A DNA stretch of 5,115 nt from Bacteroidota bacterium (GCA_003973505.1 QNXT01000144.1:1-5115); one strand, 5' to 3'. Shown: positions 1 through 5,115, counted from the first letter of the stretch. Numbers and translations are program-made. Notes: a model not told the origin generated them from the letters alone.

Positions 1-533
1 AGCAAATTCAACACAATATCTTTGGCCGCAATCCCTTCGGGACGTTTTCCATTGAGGTTGATTTTCACACTTTTTGGCACTTTAAACCAAGCTTTCCCAC
101 GAGCCCAAACGGCTGCGATATCCTGATCTCCCATTCCTTGTCCAAAGGCACCGATGGCTCCCATAATATTGGCGTGAGAATCAGTTGAAACAAATGTTCC
201 ACCAGGCAATACTAAACCACGGTCAATAGCTTGATGGGTTCCAATTCCAGTATTGATATCGAACACCTGAATTCCATTTTCACGGGCAAACATTCGGCAA
301 TACTGCTGATTGGCTGCATATTTCTGGTCCGAACCACCAGGGTTGGTATCAAAAGTAAAAAACGTTTTGGATGGATCTTGCAATCCTAATCCATTATTTA
401 TAAGATTCTTCACCACATTGGCTCCACCAAAGTCACGCGCAACACGAGCATCAATTTCCACATCGAGAATCTCACCTGGTTTTACACTGTCTTTGCCCGA
501 ATGACTGGCTAATATTTTTTCTATAATTGTCAT
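1..533 (-). CDS. Aconitase / 3-isopropylmalate dehydratase family large subunit (5' part only)
   Basis: This is the first 177 residues of an Fe-S hydro-lyase of the aconitase/LeuC/homoaconitase type; the rest, including the cluster-binding cysteines, lies beyond the window edge. The start is the ATG at 533, 16 bp after the HD-protein stop, with no Shine-Dalgarno sequence. Family signatures seen are GIGTHQ at residues 96-101, STDSHA at 116-121 and GAIGAFGQGMGDQD at 125-138, followed by a lysine and tryptophan-rich WARGKAWFKVP stretch. These correspond to the aconitase segments holding the active-site histidines of GxxHQ and TDSH. The upstream DH pair normal in the family (DHN or DHNxP) reads DTNP at residues 62-65, so that histidine is a threonine. 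The likely substrate is citrate/isocitrate, inferred from the isocitrate dehydrogenase in the same operon. 3-Isopropylmalate, homocitrate or methylcitrate-like acids cannot be excluded. A separate small subunit would be expected downstream, out of view. Confidence 0.85.
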   Translation of the reverse strand, partial: MTIIEKILASHSGKDSVKPGEILDVEIDARVARDFGGANVVKNLINNGLGLQDPSKTFFTFDTNPGGSDQKYAANQQYCRMFARENGIQVFDINTGIGTHQAIDRGLVLPGGTFVSTDSHANIMGAIGAFGQGMGDQDIAAVWARGKAWFKVPKSVKINLNGKRPEGIAAKDIVLNL

Positions 534-549
534 TTCTAATAAGTTTAAA

Positions 550-1104
550 TTACAATTTCAATCTTTCCTTAAAAGGCAAGAATGTCATAAAATCGGCATG
601 ATGCACCACATAAGCTTCCGTAGTTCGTTTCACCATATTTCCTTCGCCGGCATGGGCTGCAATAATATGACAAACAGCAGCAGGAACCCCACATTGCTCG
701 GCAATACTTACGCCACTAAATGGATGACGCACATATTTCCCATAGTTGCCTTGCACGGCTTTACCATTTTCATCCAATTCATATTCCAATAGCTTTCCCA
801 CATCGGCTAGTATGGCTCCGGCAATCAACACATCCATATCGCAGGTTAATTCGCCATGGTACATATCGTTTATTTTTTGTCCGGCATCGCGGGCAATATG
901 TACTACTGAACGCTTATGATCCATAAAGGTAACTTTCAAATCGGGACCTACCAAAAGGGTAAATGGGATTCTATTTAAATCATCAGCTGTCAAGACACTG
1001 CGTTCCAAGGCCAACTCCCAGGTTTTGCAGGTTTGTTCACGCAGTTGTTCGTCTTTTATCCAAGCTAGTTCTTCGCCCCAAAGGGATTTTACTTCTTCTG
1101 TCAT
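550..1104 (-). CDS. HD-domain protein, degenerate HD doublet
   Basis: This is a 184-residue soluble protein with an HD-superfamily (metal-dependent phosphohydrolase) fold. Motifs in order are a first histidine in DHKRSVVHIA (H63), the doublet region LADVGK at 99-104, RHPFSG with H127, IIAAHAGEG with H151, and HHADF with D171. The spacing and context fit an HD domain well, but the doublet that should read HD is Ala100-Asp101, so one metal ligand is lost. The first 60 residues match nothing I recognise. No membrane segment or signal peptide is seen. The gene lies 16 bp ahead of the aconitase-like gene on the same strand, so the two are very probably co-transcribed. The function is unknown; it could be a weakened hydrolase, a ligand-binding regulator or a partner of the neighbouring enzymes. 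The start is the ATG at 1104, preceded by an A-rich leader without a Shine-Dalgarno sequence. Confidence 0.85.
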   Translation of the reverse strand: MTEEVKSLWGEELAWIKDEQLREQTCKTWELALERSVLTADDLNRIPFTLLVGPDLKVTFMDHKRSVVHIARDAGQKINDMYHGELTCDMDVLIAGAILADVGKLLEYELDENGKAVQGNYGKYVRHPFSGVSIAEQCGVPAAVCHIIAAHAGEGNMVKRTTEAYVVHHADFMTFLPFKERLKL

Positions 1105-1133
1105 GTTTTTATTATTTGGTTTTTAATTAAAAA

Positions 1134-1188
1134 GGATAGAGGGTAGAGGACGAGGATAGAGGATAGAGGACGAGGATAGAGGATAAGG
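1134..1188. repeat. Purine-rich low-complexity repeat, left arm of inverted pair
   Basis: A GA-rich tract on the plus strand contains a perfect 20-bp tandem duplication (1144-1163 and 1164-1183, unit tagaggacgaggatagagga) and partial units on both sides. Its reverse complement matches the tract right of the four-helix bundle gene. Bases 1144-1163 match 1611-1630 at 18 of 20 positions, and 1163-1188 match 1593-1618 at 22 of 26, as inverted repeats. It starts 26 bp upstream of the HD gene start and ends 4 bp beyond the four-helix gene's stop. Confidence 0.9.
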
Positions 1189-1192
1189 CTGA

Positions 1193-1567
1193 TTACATTC
1201 TATTATTAGCATTATTAATGCTTGTAACAAAAATCGCCATCAATTCATCACATTCTTTTCTAGTTATATCTAACATTTCCTGATTAGCAATCAATTTTCC
1301 TCTATCAATAATCTTTAGTCCAACATTTGTTTCACGGAGTTCTTTCAAGGATATTCTCATTTTATGAATATAATCTTTGGTAGAAGAGGCCGATTGAGCT
1401 TCACCATAATTAAGCGCAGGAGAAGTACTCGACCTGGTTAATTGGCTAGATAAATTGCGCCCAAGATAAGTATTCGGAAGATTTTCTAAAATTTCATTCA
1501 CCGCTAAAGCAAAATCAATCAATCGATCCTCCAACTTCTCACTCCTCGACCTATTATCATTCTCCAT
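1193..1567 (-). CDS. Four-helix bundle protein (23S rRNA intervening-sequence / S23-like family)
   Basis: This 124-residue protein has the typical length of the four-helix bundle family first found as open frames in 23S rRNA intervening sequences. Relatives act as Avd accessory proteins of diversity-generating retroelements. The family core is clear: SSQLTRSSTSPALNYGEAQ (41-59), a Ser-rich link SASSTKDYIHKMRISLKELRET (59-80), LKIIDRGKL (84-92) and a last helix with KECDELMAIFV (104-114). Helices fall at about 10-30, 37-60, 65-92 and 95-118. The N-terminus is charged and purine-coded. The start is the ATG at 1567; an in-frame TGA lies one codon upstream, so it cannot extend. No reverse transcriptase or template repeat is in the window, so a retroelement role is unsupported here. 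The biochemical function of stand-alone members is unknown; nucleic-acid binding is suspected for relatives. The gene interrupts an otherwise tight metabolic operon and is framed by inverted low-complexity repeats. Confidence 0.88.
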   Translation of the reverse strand: MENDNRSRSEKLEDRLIDFALAVNEILENLPNTYLGRNLSSQLTRSSTSPALNYGEAQSASSTKDYIHKMRISLKELRETNVGLKIIDRGKLIANQEMLDITRKECDELMAIFVTSINNANNRM

Positions 1568-1585
1568 AATTCAAATATCTATAAT

Positions 1586-1696
1586 CCTATTTCCTTGTCC
1601 TCTTTCCTTGTCCTCTTTCCTCGTCCTCTTTCCTCGTCCTTGTCCTCTTTCCTCTCTCCTCTTTCCTCTCTCCTAATCCTCTCTCCTCCCCTCTCT
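1586..1696. repeat. Pyrimidine-rich tandem repeat, right arm of inverted pair
   Basis: An almost pure C/T tract on the plus strand is built of short units. The 13-mer tttccttgtcctc occurs at 1590-1602 and 1603-1615, and tttcctcgtcctc at 1616-1628. A variant and a half unit run to 1647, then 14-mers tttcctctctcctc start at 1648 and 1662, followed by degenerate units. Its right end overlaps the stop codon of the isocitrate dehydrogenase gene (TAG, 1697-1695). In the operon mRNA it is a purine-rich stretch of GAGGA/GAGGAAAG units ahead of the four-helix gene. It is inverted relative to the 1134-1188 tract. Confidence 0.9.
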
Positions 1697-2888
1697 ACAA
1701 TTTCGCAATAATGGCATCCGCCATTTGCTGTGTTGAGGCAGCGCCTTTTTCAATCACATCAGGACGACCGCTCATCTTCATCATATCGTAAGTGCGTACC
1801 TTGCCTTCGCTAATCACATCAGCAACTGCTTTGCGAATCTTAGTAGCAATGGCTTTCTCATCGATATAATCCAACATCATACATGCTGATTCAATCATAG
1901 CAATTGGATTGACAATCGACACATCATAGTCGGCATACTTTGGTGCAGAACCATGTGTTGGCTCAAACACAGCAATACCATCAGCACTCATCTGTGCCGA
2001 ACAAGCAAAACCAAGACCACCAATCAAACCTGCAAAACCATCAGAAATAATATCGCCAAACATATTTCCGGCAACGATTACTCCATAGTTCTCAGGATTC
2101 TTGGTCAACCACATCATCTGTGCATCGATATTGGTATTCCAAAGCTCAATATTTGGATAATCCTCGGCTTGCATTTTCAAGGCCATTTTGTACATCATTC
2201 CCGAAGTCTCGCGAATAACATTTGGCTTTTCACACAGCGTAACCGACTTATATCCATATTCTTTTGCATAATCGAATGCTGCGCGAAGAATACGTTCAGT
2301 GGCTTTTTTAGTAAAAATTCGAGTTGAGATTGAAACCTCTGCTTTAGGCGTATCGCCAAAGTTTTTCTTAAACTTAGGATGCGACATAAAGGCTTCATAC
2401 ACTTTTTCATCAGGATCAGACCACTCTACTCCACCATATAGGCCTTCGGTGTTTTGACGGAAAATTACTGCATCAACTTTAGGCTCTTCTATACTTCCAT
2501 CAGCTCCACGACGAATAAAGTTCAATGGATTGCCAAGATAACTTTTTGTTGGGCGAGCACAAATATCAAGATTAAAGTGCTGACGTAAACCTACGATTGG
2601 GCTTGAATAAACCAAACCTTTATCTTTCAACTCATCATTTAATTCCAAAGCAGCCTCATCTTTAGGCTTGGAAGTAATGGCTCCAAATAAAGCTACTTTA
2701 TGCTTTGCTAATAAATCAATTGTACGTTGAGGTAAAGGATTACCCTCTGATTTCCAGAACTCCCAACCAATATCACCTTCTACATATTCGGCTTCAAAGC
2801 CTGCAGCATCAAGTACACGGATTGTCTCATCTAAAACGGCTTTCCCAATTCCATCACCAGGCATGGCCACTATTGTTCTCTTACTCAT
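1695..2888 (-). CDS. icd: Isocitrate dehydrogenase (probably NADP-dependent), isocitrate/isopropylmalate dehydrogenase family
   Basis: This is a 397-residue beta-decarboxylating dehydrogenase that converts isocitrate to 2-oxoglutarate and CO2 in the cytoplasm. The N-terminus carries the family opening MPGDGIGK (9-16). Residues that bind substrate and metal in E. coli isocitrate dehydrogenase align at constant offset. They are Ser96 (its Ser113), Arg102 and Arg112 in LRQHFNLDICARP (Arg119, Arg129), Arg144 and Tyr151 in FRQNTEGLYGGVEW (Arg153, Tyr160), Lys221 (Lys230), Asp255, and Asp279 and Asp283 in FGDIISD (Asp307, Asp311). The Asn115 position is Ile98. The cofactor loop reads HGSAPKY (312-318), with the Lys-Tyr pair typical of NADP enzymes, and TYD at 366-368 keeps the Tyr391 equivalent. 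The Arg395 position is Lys371. The length is between IPMDH (about 360) and E. coli-type IDH (about 416). It is the first gene of the minus-strand operon, with its own promoter at 2930-2960. An isopropylmalate or homoisocitrate role is less likely. Confidence 0.88.
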   Translation of the reverse strand: MSKRTIVAMPGDGIGKAVLDETIRVLDAAGFEAEYVEGDIGWEFWKSEGNPLPQRTIDLLAKHKVALFGAITSKPKDEAALELNDELKDKGLVYSSPIVGLRQHFNLDICARPTKSYLGNPLNFIRRGADGSIEEPKVDAVIFRQNTEGLYGGVEWSDPDEKVYEAFMSHPKFKKNFGDTPKAEVSISTRIFTKKATERILRAAFDYAKEYGYKSVTLCEKPNVIRETSGMMYKMALKMQAEDYPNIELWNTNIDAQMMWLTKNPENYGVIVAGNMFGDIISDGFAGLIGGLGFACSAQMSADGIAVFEPTHGSAPKYADYDVSIVNPIAMIESACMMLDYIDEKAIATKIRKAVADVISEGKVRTYDMMKMSGRPDVIEKGAASTQQMADAIIAKL

Positions 2889-2929
2889 AATATCTATTAT
2901 TTTAAGTTTATTTTTTCAATTTAAGTTTC

Positions 2930-2960
2930 CAAATATACAACACTATTTTTTTTAACAAAA
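2930..2960 (-). promoter_or_regulatory. Bacteroidota-type promoter of the icd operon
   Basis: Read on the minus strand, TATATTTG (2937-2930) matches the Bacteroidota -7 consensus TAnnTTTG exactly. TTTTG (2960-2956) lies 18 bp upstream, close to the usual spacing for the -33 TTG element. Transcription would start near 2923, giving a leader of about 35 bases before the ATG at 2888. That leader is A/T-rich and has no Shine-Dalgarno sequence. Confidence 0.7.
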
Positions 2961-3031
2961 CCTAATAAAAATGTTTTTTTAACATGATTTCAAGAAAGTA
3001 AAATAAATGCTCCCATACCATTTGCTATTTA

Positions 3032-3039
3032 TATCTTTG
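3032..3039 (+). promoter_or_regulatory. Bacteroidota-type -7 promoter element for the outer-membrane protein gene
   Basis: TATCTTTG matches TAnnTTTG. It predicts a start near 3046, giving a short leader of about 15 bases before the ATG at 3061. No convincing -33 TTTG is seen at the usual distance (about 3008-3013). This site decides the start: the upstream in-frame ATG at 3007 would lie before the transcript begins. Confidence 0.55.
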
Positions 3040-3060
3040 CCAAGAAATAGATATTTTTTT

Positions 3061-3957
3061 ATGAGAGCAAAAACGGTATTTTTCTTATTACTTTTCATAG
3101 TAAATACAAGCATTTTATCCGCACAATATAGTGATTACGAGCAAGACTACGACAACCCTAATGGTTTTGGTCATTGGGATTTGGGCTTAAACTTTGGTAT
3201 GCATTGGGCCAATAAATACCATGCTGGATTTTATGATGGGAGTTTCGATAATGTAAATACCATTAATTTTATTCTTGACAATCCATACCAACGTCAGGAT
3301 ATTATGAGGGAATTAAATGTAGCAGACACTTTTTATCTTGCTGAATTACCTCAAAATATGCGTTACACGCCCGCTTTCCAAATTGGCATCTATTTCAGGA
3401 AAACATTTGATAATTATACAGGGATATCCTTGCAGTTTGATTATACAAAACTAACAGCTGCCGACGCCTTCACTTTGGAGATTGACCCACAGCCTCTGAT
3501 TGGCAAAGAACCTGACATCCGAATATATCAAATATGGGGCGTTGAAGAACGCATTAATATTGATATTTTATACTCAAAATTTTTCAAGCTCAATAACCCA
3601 ATGTTTATCCCTTTTTTCGAAAGTGGAATTAACATCAATAGTACTGTAGTAAAGGATAATAAAATTCAAATAGAGAATCTACAATATTCATTAATAAACA
3701 ATTATATCAGCGGAGGTTATGTGCCAGGAACGCAACCCTATACCTACCATGTTCAACAAGGAGGTATTGGTTGGGGTATAAGTGGTGCCGTAGGCATGAA
3801 ATTCGTTTTCAATGAAAGTGTAAGTATTGATCCTGGTTTTCGAATTTACTACCAAAAAATAAAACTTGAAGGATATGAAGAGTTCAAACCATCCTATAGC
3901 ATTTTTGTTAGACTTAGTTTAAGTGATTTTTTCGCAGGAGGTGATGATGAATACTAA
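3061..3957 (+). CDS. Exported protein, probable outer-membrane beta-barrel, function unknown
   Basis: This is a 298-residue protein with a clear signal peptide: MRAK, a hydrophobic core FFLLLFIV (7-14), and probable signal peptidase I cleavage SILSA|Q after residue 21. The mature part has many short amphipathic strands rich in aromatic and glycine residues. Examples are WDLGLNFGMHWA (39-50), AFQIGIYF (105-112), GISLQFDY (121-128), FIPFFESGININ (182-193), GWGISGAVGMKFVF (237-250), VSIDPGFRIYY (254-264) and SIFVRLSLSDFF (280-291), the last resembling a C-terminal barrel strand. This fits Bacteroidota outer-membrane beta-barrel proteins of the broad OmpA-barrel/PorT-like class, but no specific family is recognised. 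The tail is acidic (DDEY). The start at 3061 is preferred over 3007 because of the signal peptide and the promoter at 3032. The stop overlaps the start of the metal exporter gene, so the two are translationally coupled; a link to metal handling is only inference. Confidence 0.8.
   Translation: MRAKTVFFLLLFIVNTSILSAQYSDYEQDYDNPNGFGHWDLGLNFGMHWANKYHAGFYDGSFDNVNTINFILDNPYQRQDIMRELNVADTFYLAELPQNMRYTPAFQIGIYFRKTFDNYTGISLQFDYTKLTAADAFTLEIDPQPLIGKEPDIRIYQIWGVEERINIDILYSKFFKLNNPMFIPFFESGININSTVVKDNKIQIENLQYSLINNYISGGYVPGTQPYTYHVQQGGIGWGISGAVGMKFVFNESVSIDPGFRIYYQKIKLEGYEEFKPSYSIFVRLSLSDFFAGGDDEY
3936..3941 (+). promoter_or_regulatory. Strong Shine-Dalgarno sequence for the CDF gene
   Basis: AGGAGG, continuing as AGGAGGTGAT to 3945, lies inside the 3' end of the outer-membrane protein gene. 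It stands 5 bases ahead of the ATG at 3947 and 2 bases ahead of the ATG at 3944. The spacing favours 3947. Perfect Shine-Dalgarno sites are uncommon in Bacteroidota, and here the bases also encode Ala-Gly-Gly-Asp of the upstream protein, so chance cannot be excluded. Confidence 0.5.
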
Positions 3958-4843
3958 AAGTAAAATAAAGGCCGCACGATTTTCGATTTATTCCAATTCG
4001 GCACTGATTTTAATGAAAATTGCTGCGGGTTTGGTAAGTGGATCGGTTAGTATTATCTCTGAGGCAATCCATTCAAGTCTGGATTTATTAGCCTCATTTA
4101 TCGCCTATATAGCAGTGCGCATATCGGATAAACCCGCTGATAAAGAACATCCTTTCGGGCATGGTAAATACGAAAATGTATCTGGTGTAATTGAAGCCTT
4201 ACTAATCTTTGCTGCTGCTGTTTGGATTATTTATGAGGCTGCACATAAACTACTTCAAGGAGAACATTTAATTCAAGAAAGTGGTTTACTATGGGGCATT
4301 GGAGTAATGTTCATTTCGGGCTTAGTCAACCTCTTTGTATCGCGCTACCTTTATAAAATAGCTAAAGAAACCGATTCTGTGGCTTTGGAAGCCGATGCTT
4401 TACATCTTAAAACCGATATTTACACTTCTTGGGGTGTAAGTTTGGGATTGGGACTTATTTACTTAACTGGGTATTTTTGGATGGACCCCATTATTGCCAT
4501 TCTTGTCGCTCTATTTATTCTCTACGAAGCCTACGAGATGCTTCAAAAAGCATTCAACCCCCTTTTAGACAGCGCCATTTCGGATGAAGAAATTCAAAAG
4601 ATTAAAAATGCTATCGAAGAAAATATTTTATGCACTTACAATTATTCGGATTTAAAAACTCGGAAATCAGGGCATACAAATTATATTCAGTTTGTGCTTA
4701 GCACCACCGGTGAAACCCATTTAGAGGATGCTTGCGAAGCTCGAAATGTTTTAAGACAAAAAATCCAAGACTCCATCCCTAATTCAGAAGTAATCGTGGT
4801 GTTGGAAGCTGAAAAAATTGAAGAAATTATCAAAGCAAAATAA
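3947..4843 (+). CDS. Cation diffusion facilitator (CDF) family metal exporter
   Basis: This is a 298-residue inner-membrane transporter of the CDF family, which exports divalent metals such as zinc, iron, manganese or cadmium from the cytoplasm in exchange for protons. The membrane metal site is complete: SEAIHSSLD in helix 2 gives H42 and D46, and EADALHLKTD in helix 5 gives H153 and D157. These align with E. coli FieF D45/D49 and H153/D157. The HxxxD form in helix 2 is the one usual in Zn/Cd members, while FieF has DxxxD. The conserved HPFGHGKYE loop is at 68-76. About six helices span residues 12-203, followed by a cytoplasmic domain (210-290) with SDLKTRKSG (234-242). In that domain the histidines that bind zinc in FieF are replaced: IQFV for IQIH, EDAC for the QAH motif, and VVLEAE for IIHQD. 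The start at 3947 is chosen for Shine-Dalgarno spacing; 3944 is possible, and 3923 would be a longer overlap. It overlaps the upstream gene by 11 bp. Confidence 0.92.
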   Translation: MNTKSKIKAARFSIYSNSALILMKIAAGLVSGSVSIISEAIHSSLDLLASFIAYIAVRISDKPADKEHPFGHGKYENVSGVIEALLIFAAAVWIIYEAAHKLLQGEHLIQESGLLWGIGVMFISGLVNLFVSRYLYKIAKETDSVALEADALHLKTDIYTSWGVSLGLGLIYLTGYFWMDPIIAILVALFILYEAYEMLQKAFNPLLDSAISDEEIQKIKNAIEENILCTYNYSDLKTRKSGHTNYIQFVLSTTGETHLEDACEARNVLRQKIQDSIPNSEVIVVLEAEKIEEIIKAK

Positions 4844-5115
4844 TTAAGACGACTTTTTCTCTCTGATAAGCCAAAGTCCAATAAATGTTAATAAACCATT
4901 AACAATCAGCAATTCAAAGCCAAATTGATAGCCATTAAACCAATCAACCGAATTCACTTTTAGAAGGTACGATAGCACGGGCGCAACAATTACAACTATA
5001 GGGATAAGCGAATCCTTGACTTTTATCTTAGTAAACATTCCCAAAGAAAAAAGGCCAAGCAAAGGACCGTAGGTTAAGCCTGCAATAGAAAACAATTCGT
5101 TGATTACAGAATCTT
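4844..5115 (-). CDS. Sodium:solute symporter (SSS) family, C-terminal part
   Basis: This is the last 89 residues of a membrane transporter; the frame stays open to the window edge, so the gene is cut by the window and not broken. The visible part begins DSVINELFSIAGLTYGPLLG and runs through GLFSLGMFTK. This motif is typical of the late helices of SSS-family Na+/solute symporters, where a helix ending TYGPLLG precedes a GLF-rich helix. Two more hydrophobic stretches follow (about LIPIVVIVAPVLSYLL and FELLIVNGLLTFIGLWLI), and the protein ends in a charged tail REKKSS. A TTG at 5095 could be mistaken for a start, but codons continue upstream in the same frame with family-like sequence. The substrate cannot be told from this end. 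The stop codon directly abuts that of the convergent CDF gene. Confidence 0.8.
   Translation of the reverse strand, partial: DSVINELFSIAGLTYGPLLGLFSLGMFTKIKVKDSLIPIVVIVAPVLSYLLKVNSVDWFNGYQFGFELLIVNGLLTFIGLWLIREKKSS

Larger units (their letters stand above)
1131..1696 (-). other. Candidate inserted unit: inverted repeats plus four-helix bundle gene
   Basis: The two low-complexity tracts and the gene between them form a compact unit of about 565 bp. Removing it would leave about 26 bp between the dehydrogenase stop and the HD start, similar to the 16 bp between the HD and aconitase-like genes. This suggests insertion into a pre-existing operon. Arms of about 20-26 matching bases enclose roughly 400 bases. 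Folding in RNA would give a stem with the gene in the loop, like a 23S rRNA intervening sequence. No transposase, target-site duplication or sharp terminal repeat is visible, so mobility is inference. Confidence 0.45.

Noticed and set aside
598..926. Two plus-strand open frames opposite the HD gene
   Set aside because: They are antisense shadows of a recognised coding frame, with His-rich, low-information products.
1193..1567. Four-helix protein as the Avd subunit of a diversity-generating retroelement
   Set aside because: No reverse transcriptase, template/variable repeat pair or target gene is in the window; only the fold family is shared.
1569..1590. Promoter for the four-helix gene (GATATTTG on the minus strand, just before the ATG)
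   Set aside because: It is one base off TAnnTTTG and only a few bases from the start codon, leaving no room for a leader.
1134..1696. CRISPR array
   Set aside because: The repeats are low-complexity tandem units without unique spacers of constant length.
1953..2327. 124-codon plus-strand open frame opposite the isocitrate dehydrogenase
   Set aside because: It lies fully antisense to a strongly recognised gene, has no family-like sequence and an unusual His/Asn/Thr-rich composition.
3007..3060. Longer N-terminus for the outer-membrane protein from the ATG at 3007
   Set aside because: The promoter element at 3032-3039 lies inside this stretch, and the extra residues would bury the signal peptide 18 residues from the N-terminus.
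3923..3946. CDF start at 3923 (or 3944)
   Set aside because: 3923 has no ribosome-binding site and overlaps the upstream gene by 35 bp; the AGGAGG at 3936-3941 is best spaced for 3947.
5093..5095. TTG start giving a separate small membrane protein (4844-5095)
   Set aside because: The frame continues upstream with symporter-like residues to the window edge, so this is an internal codon of a larger gene.

Overview
The window looks like chromosome from a Bacteroidota bacterium. The genome is AT-rich, and most starts lack a Shine-Dalgarno sequence. Two divergent promoters carry the Bacteroidota -7 consensus TAnnTTTG. One exported protein has a signal peptide ending in A|Q, which is common in this phylum, and a four-helix bundle protein of the 23S-rRNA-intervening-sequence type is present. 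Family or genus cannot be fixed from this sequence.

Left half, minus strand, read right to left (2960 to 1): a promoter at 2930-2960 drives an apparent operon. It encodes a 397-residue isocitrate dehydrogenase (1695-2888), a 124-residue four-helix bundle protein (1193-1567), a 184-residue HD-domain protein (550-1104), and the first 177 residues of an aconitase/3-isopropylmalate dehydratase-type large subunit (1-533, running off the window). The dehydratase and dehydrogenase could together carry out the citrate to isocitrate to 2-oxoglutarate steps. Substrate residues in the dehydrogenase match isocitrate dehydrogenase closely. Both the HD protein and the dehydratase lack one histidine that is normally invariant in their families.

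The four-helix bundle gene looks like an insertion in this operon. It is bracketed by low-complexity repeats that are inverted relative to each other: a purine-rich tract with a perfect 20-bp tandem duplication at 1134-1188, and a pyrimidine-rich tract of 13-14-bp units at 1586-1696. In the operon mRNA these arms could pair and place the gene in a large loop. That resembles the layout of intervening sequences in 23S rRNA genes, where related proteins were first described. This is the most unusual structure in the window.

Right half, plus strand: a promoter motif at 3032-3039 precedes an exported, probably outer-membrane beta-barrel protein of unknown function (3061-3957). It overlaps a cation diffusion facilitator metal exporter (3947-4843). 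The exporter keeps its membrane metal site but lacks the histidines of the usual cytoplasmic zinc sites. A convergent minus-strand gene, the C-terminal end of a sodium:solute symporter (4844-5115, partial), abuts it with no base between the stop codons. No tRNA, rRNA, CRISPR array, transposase or clear hairpin terminator was seen. The longest stretch without a gene on either strand is the 172-bp divergent promoter region 2889-3060.
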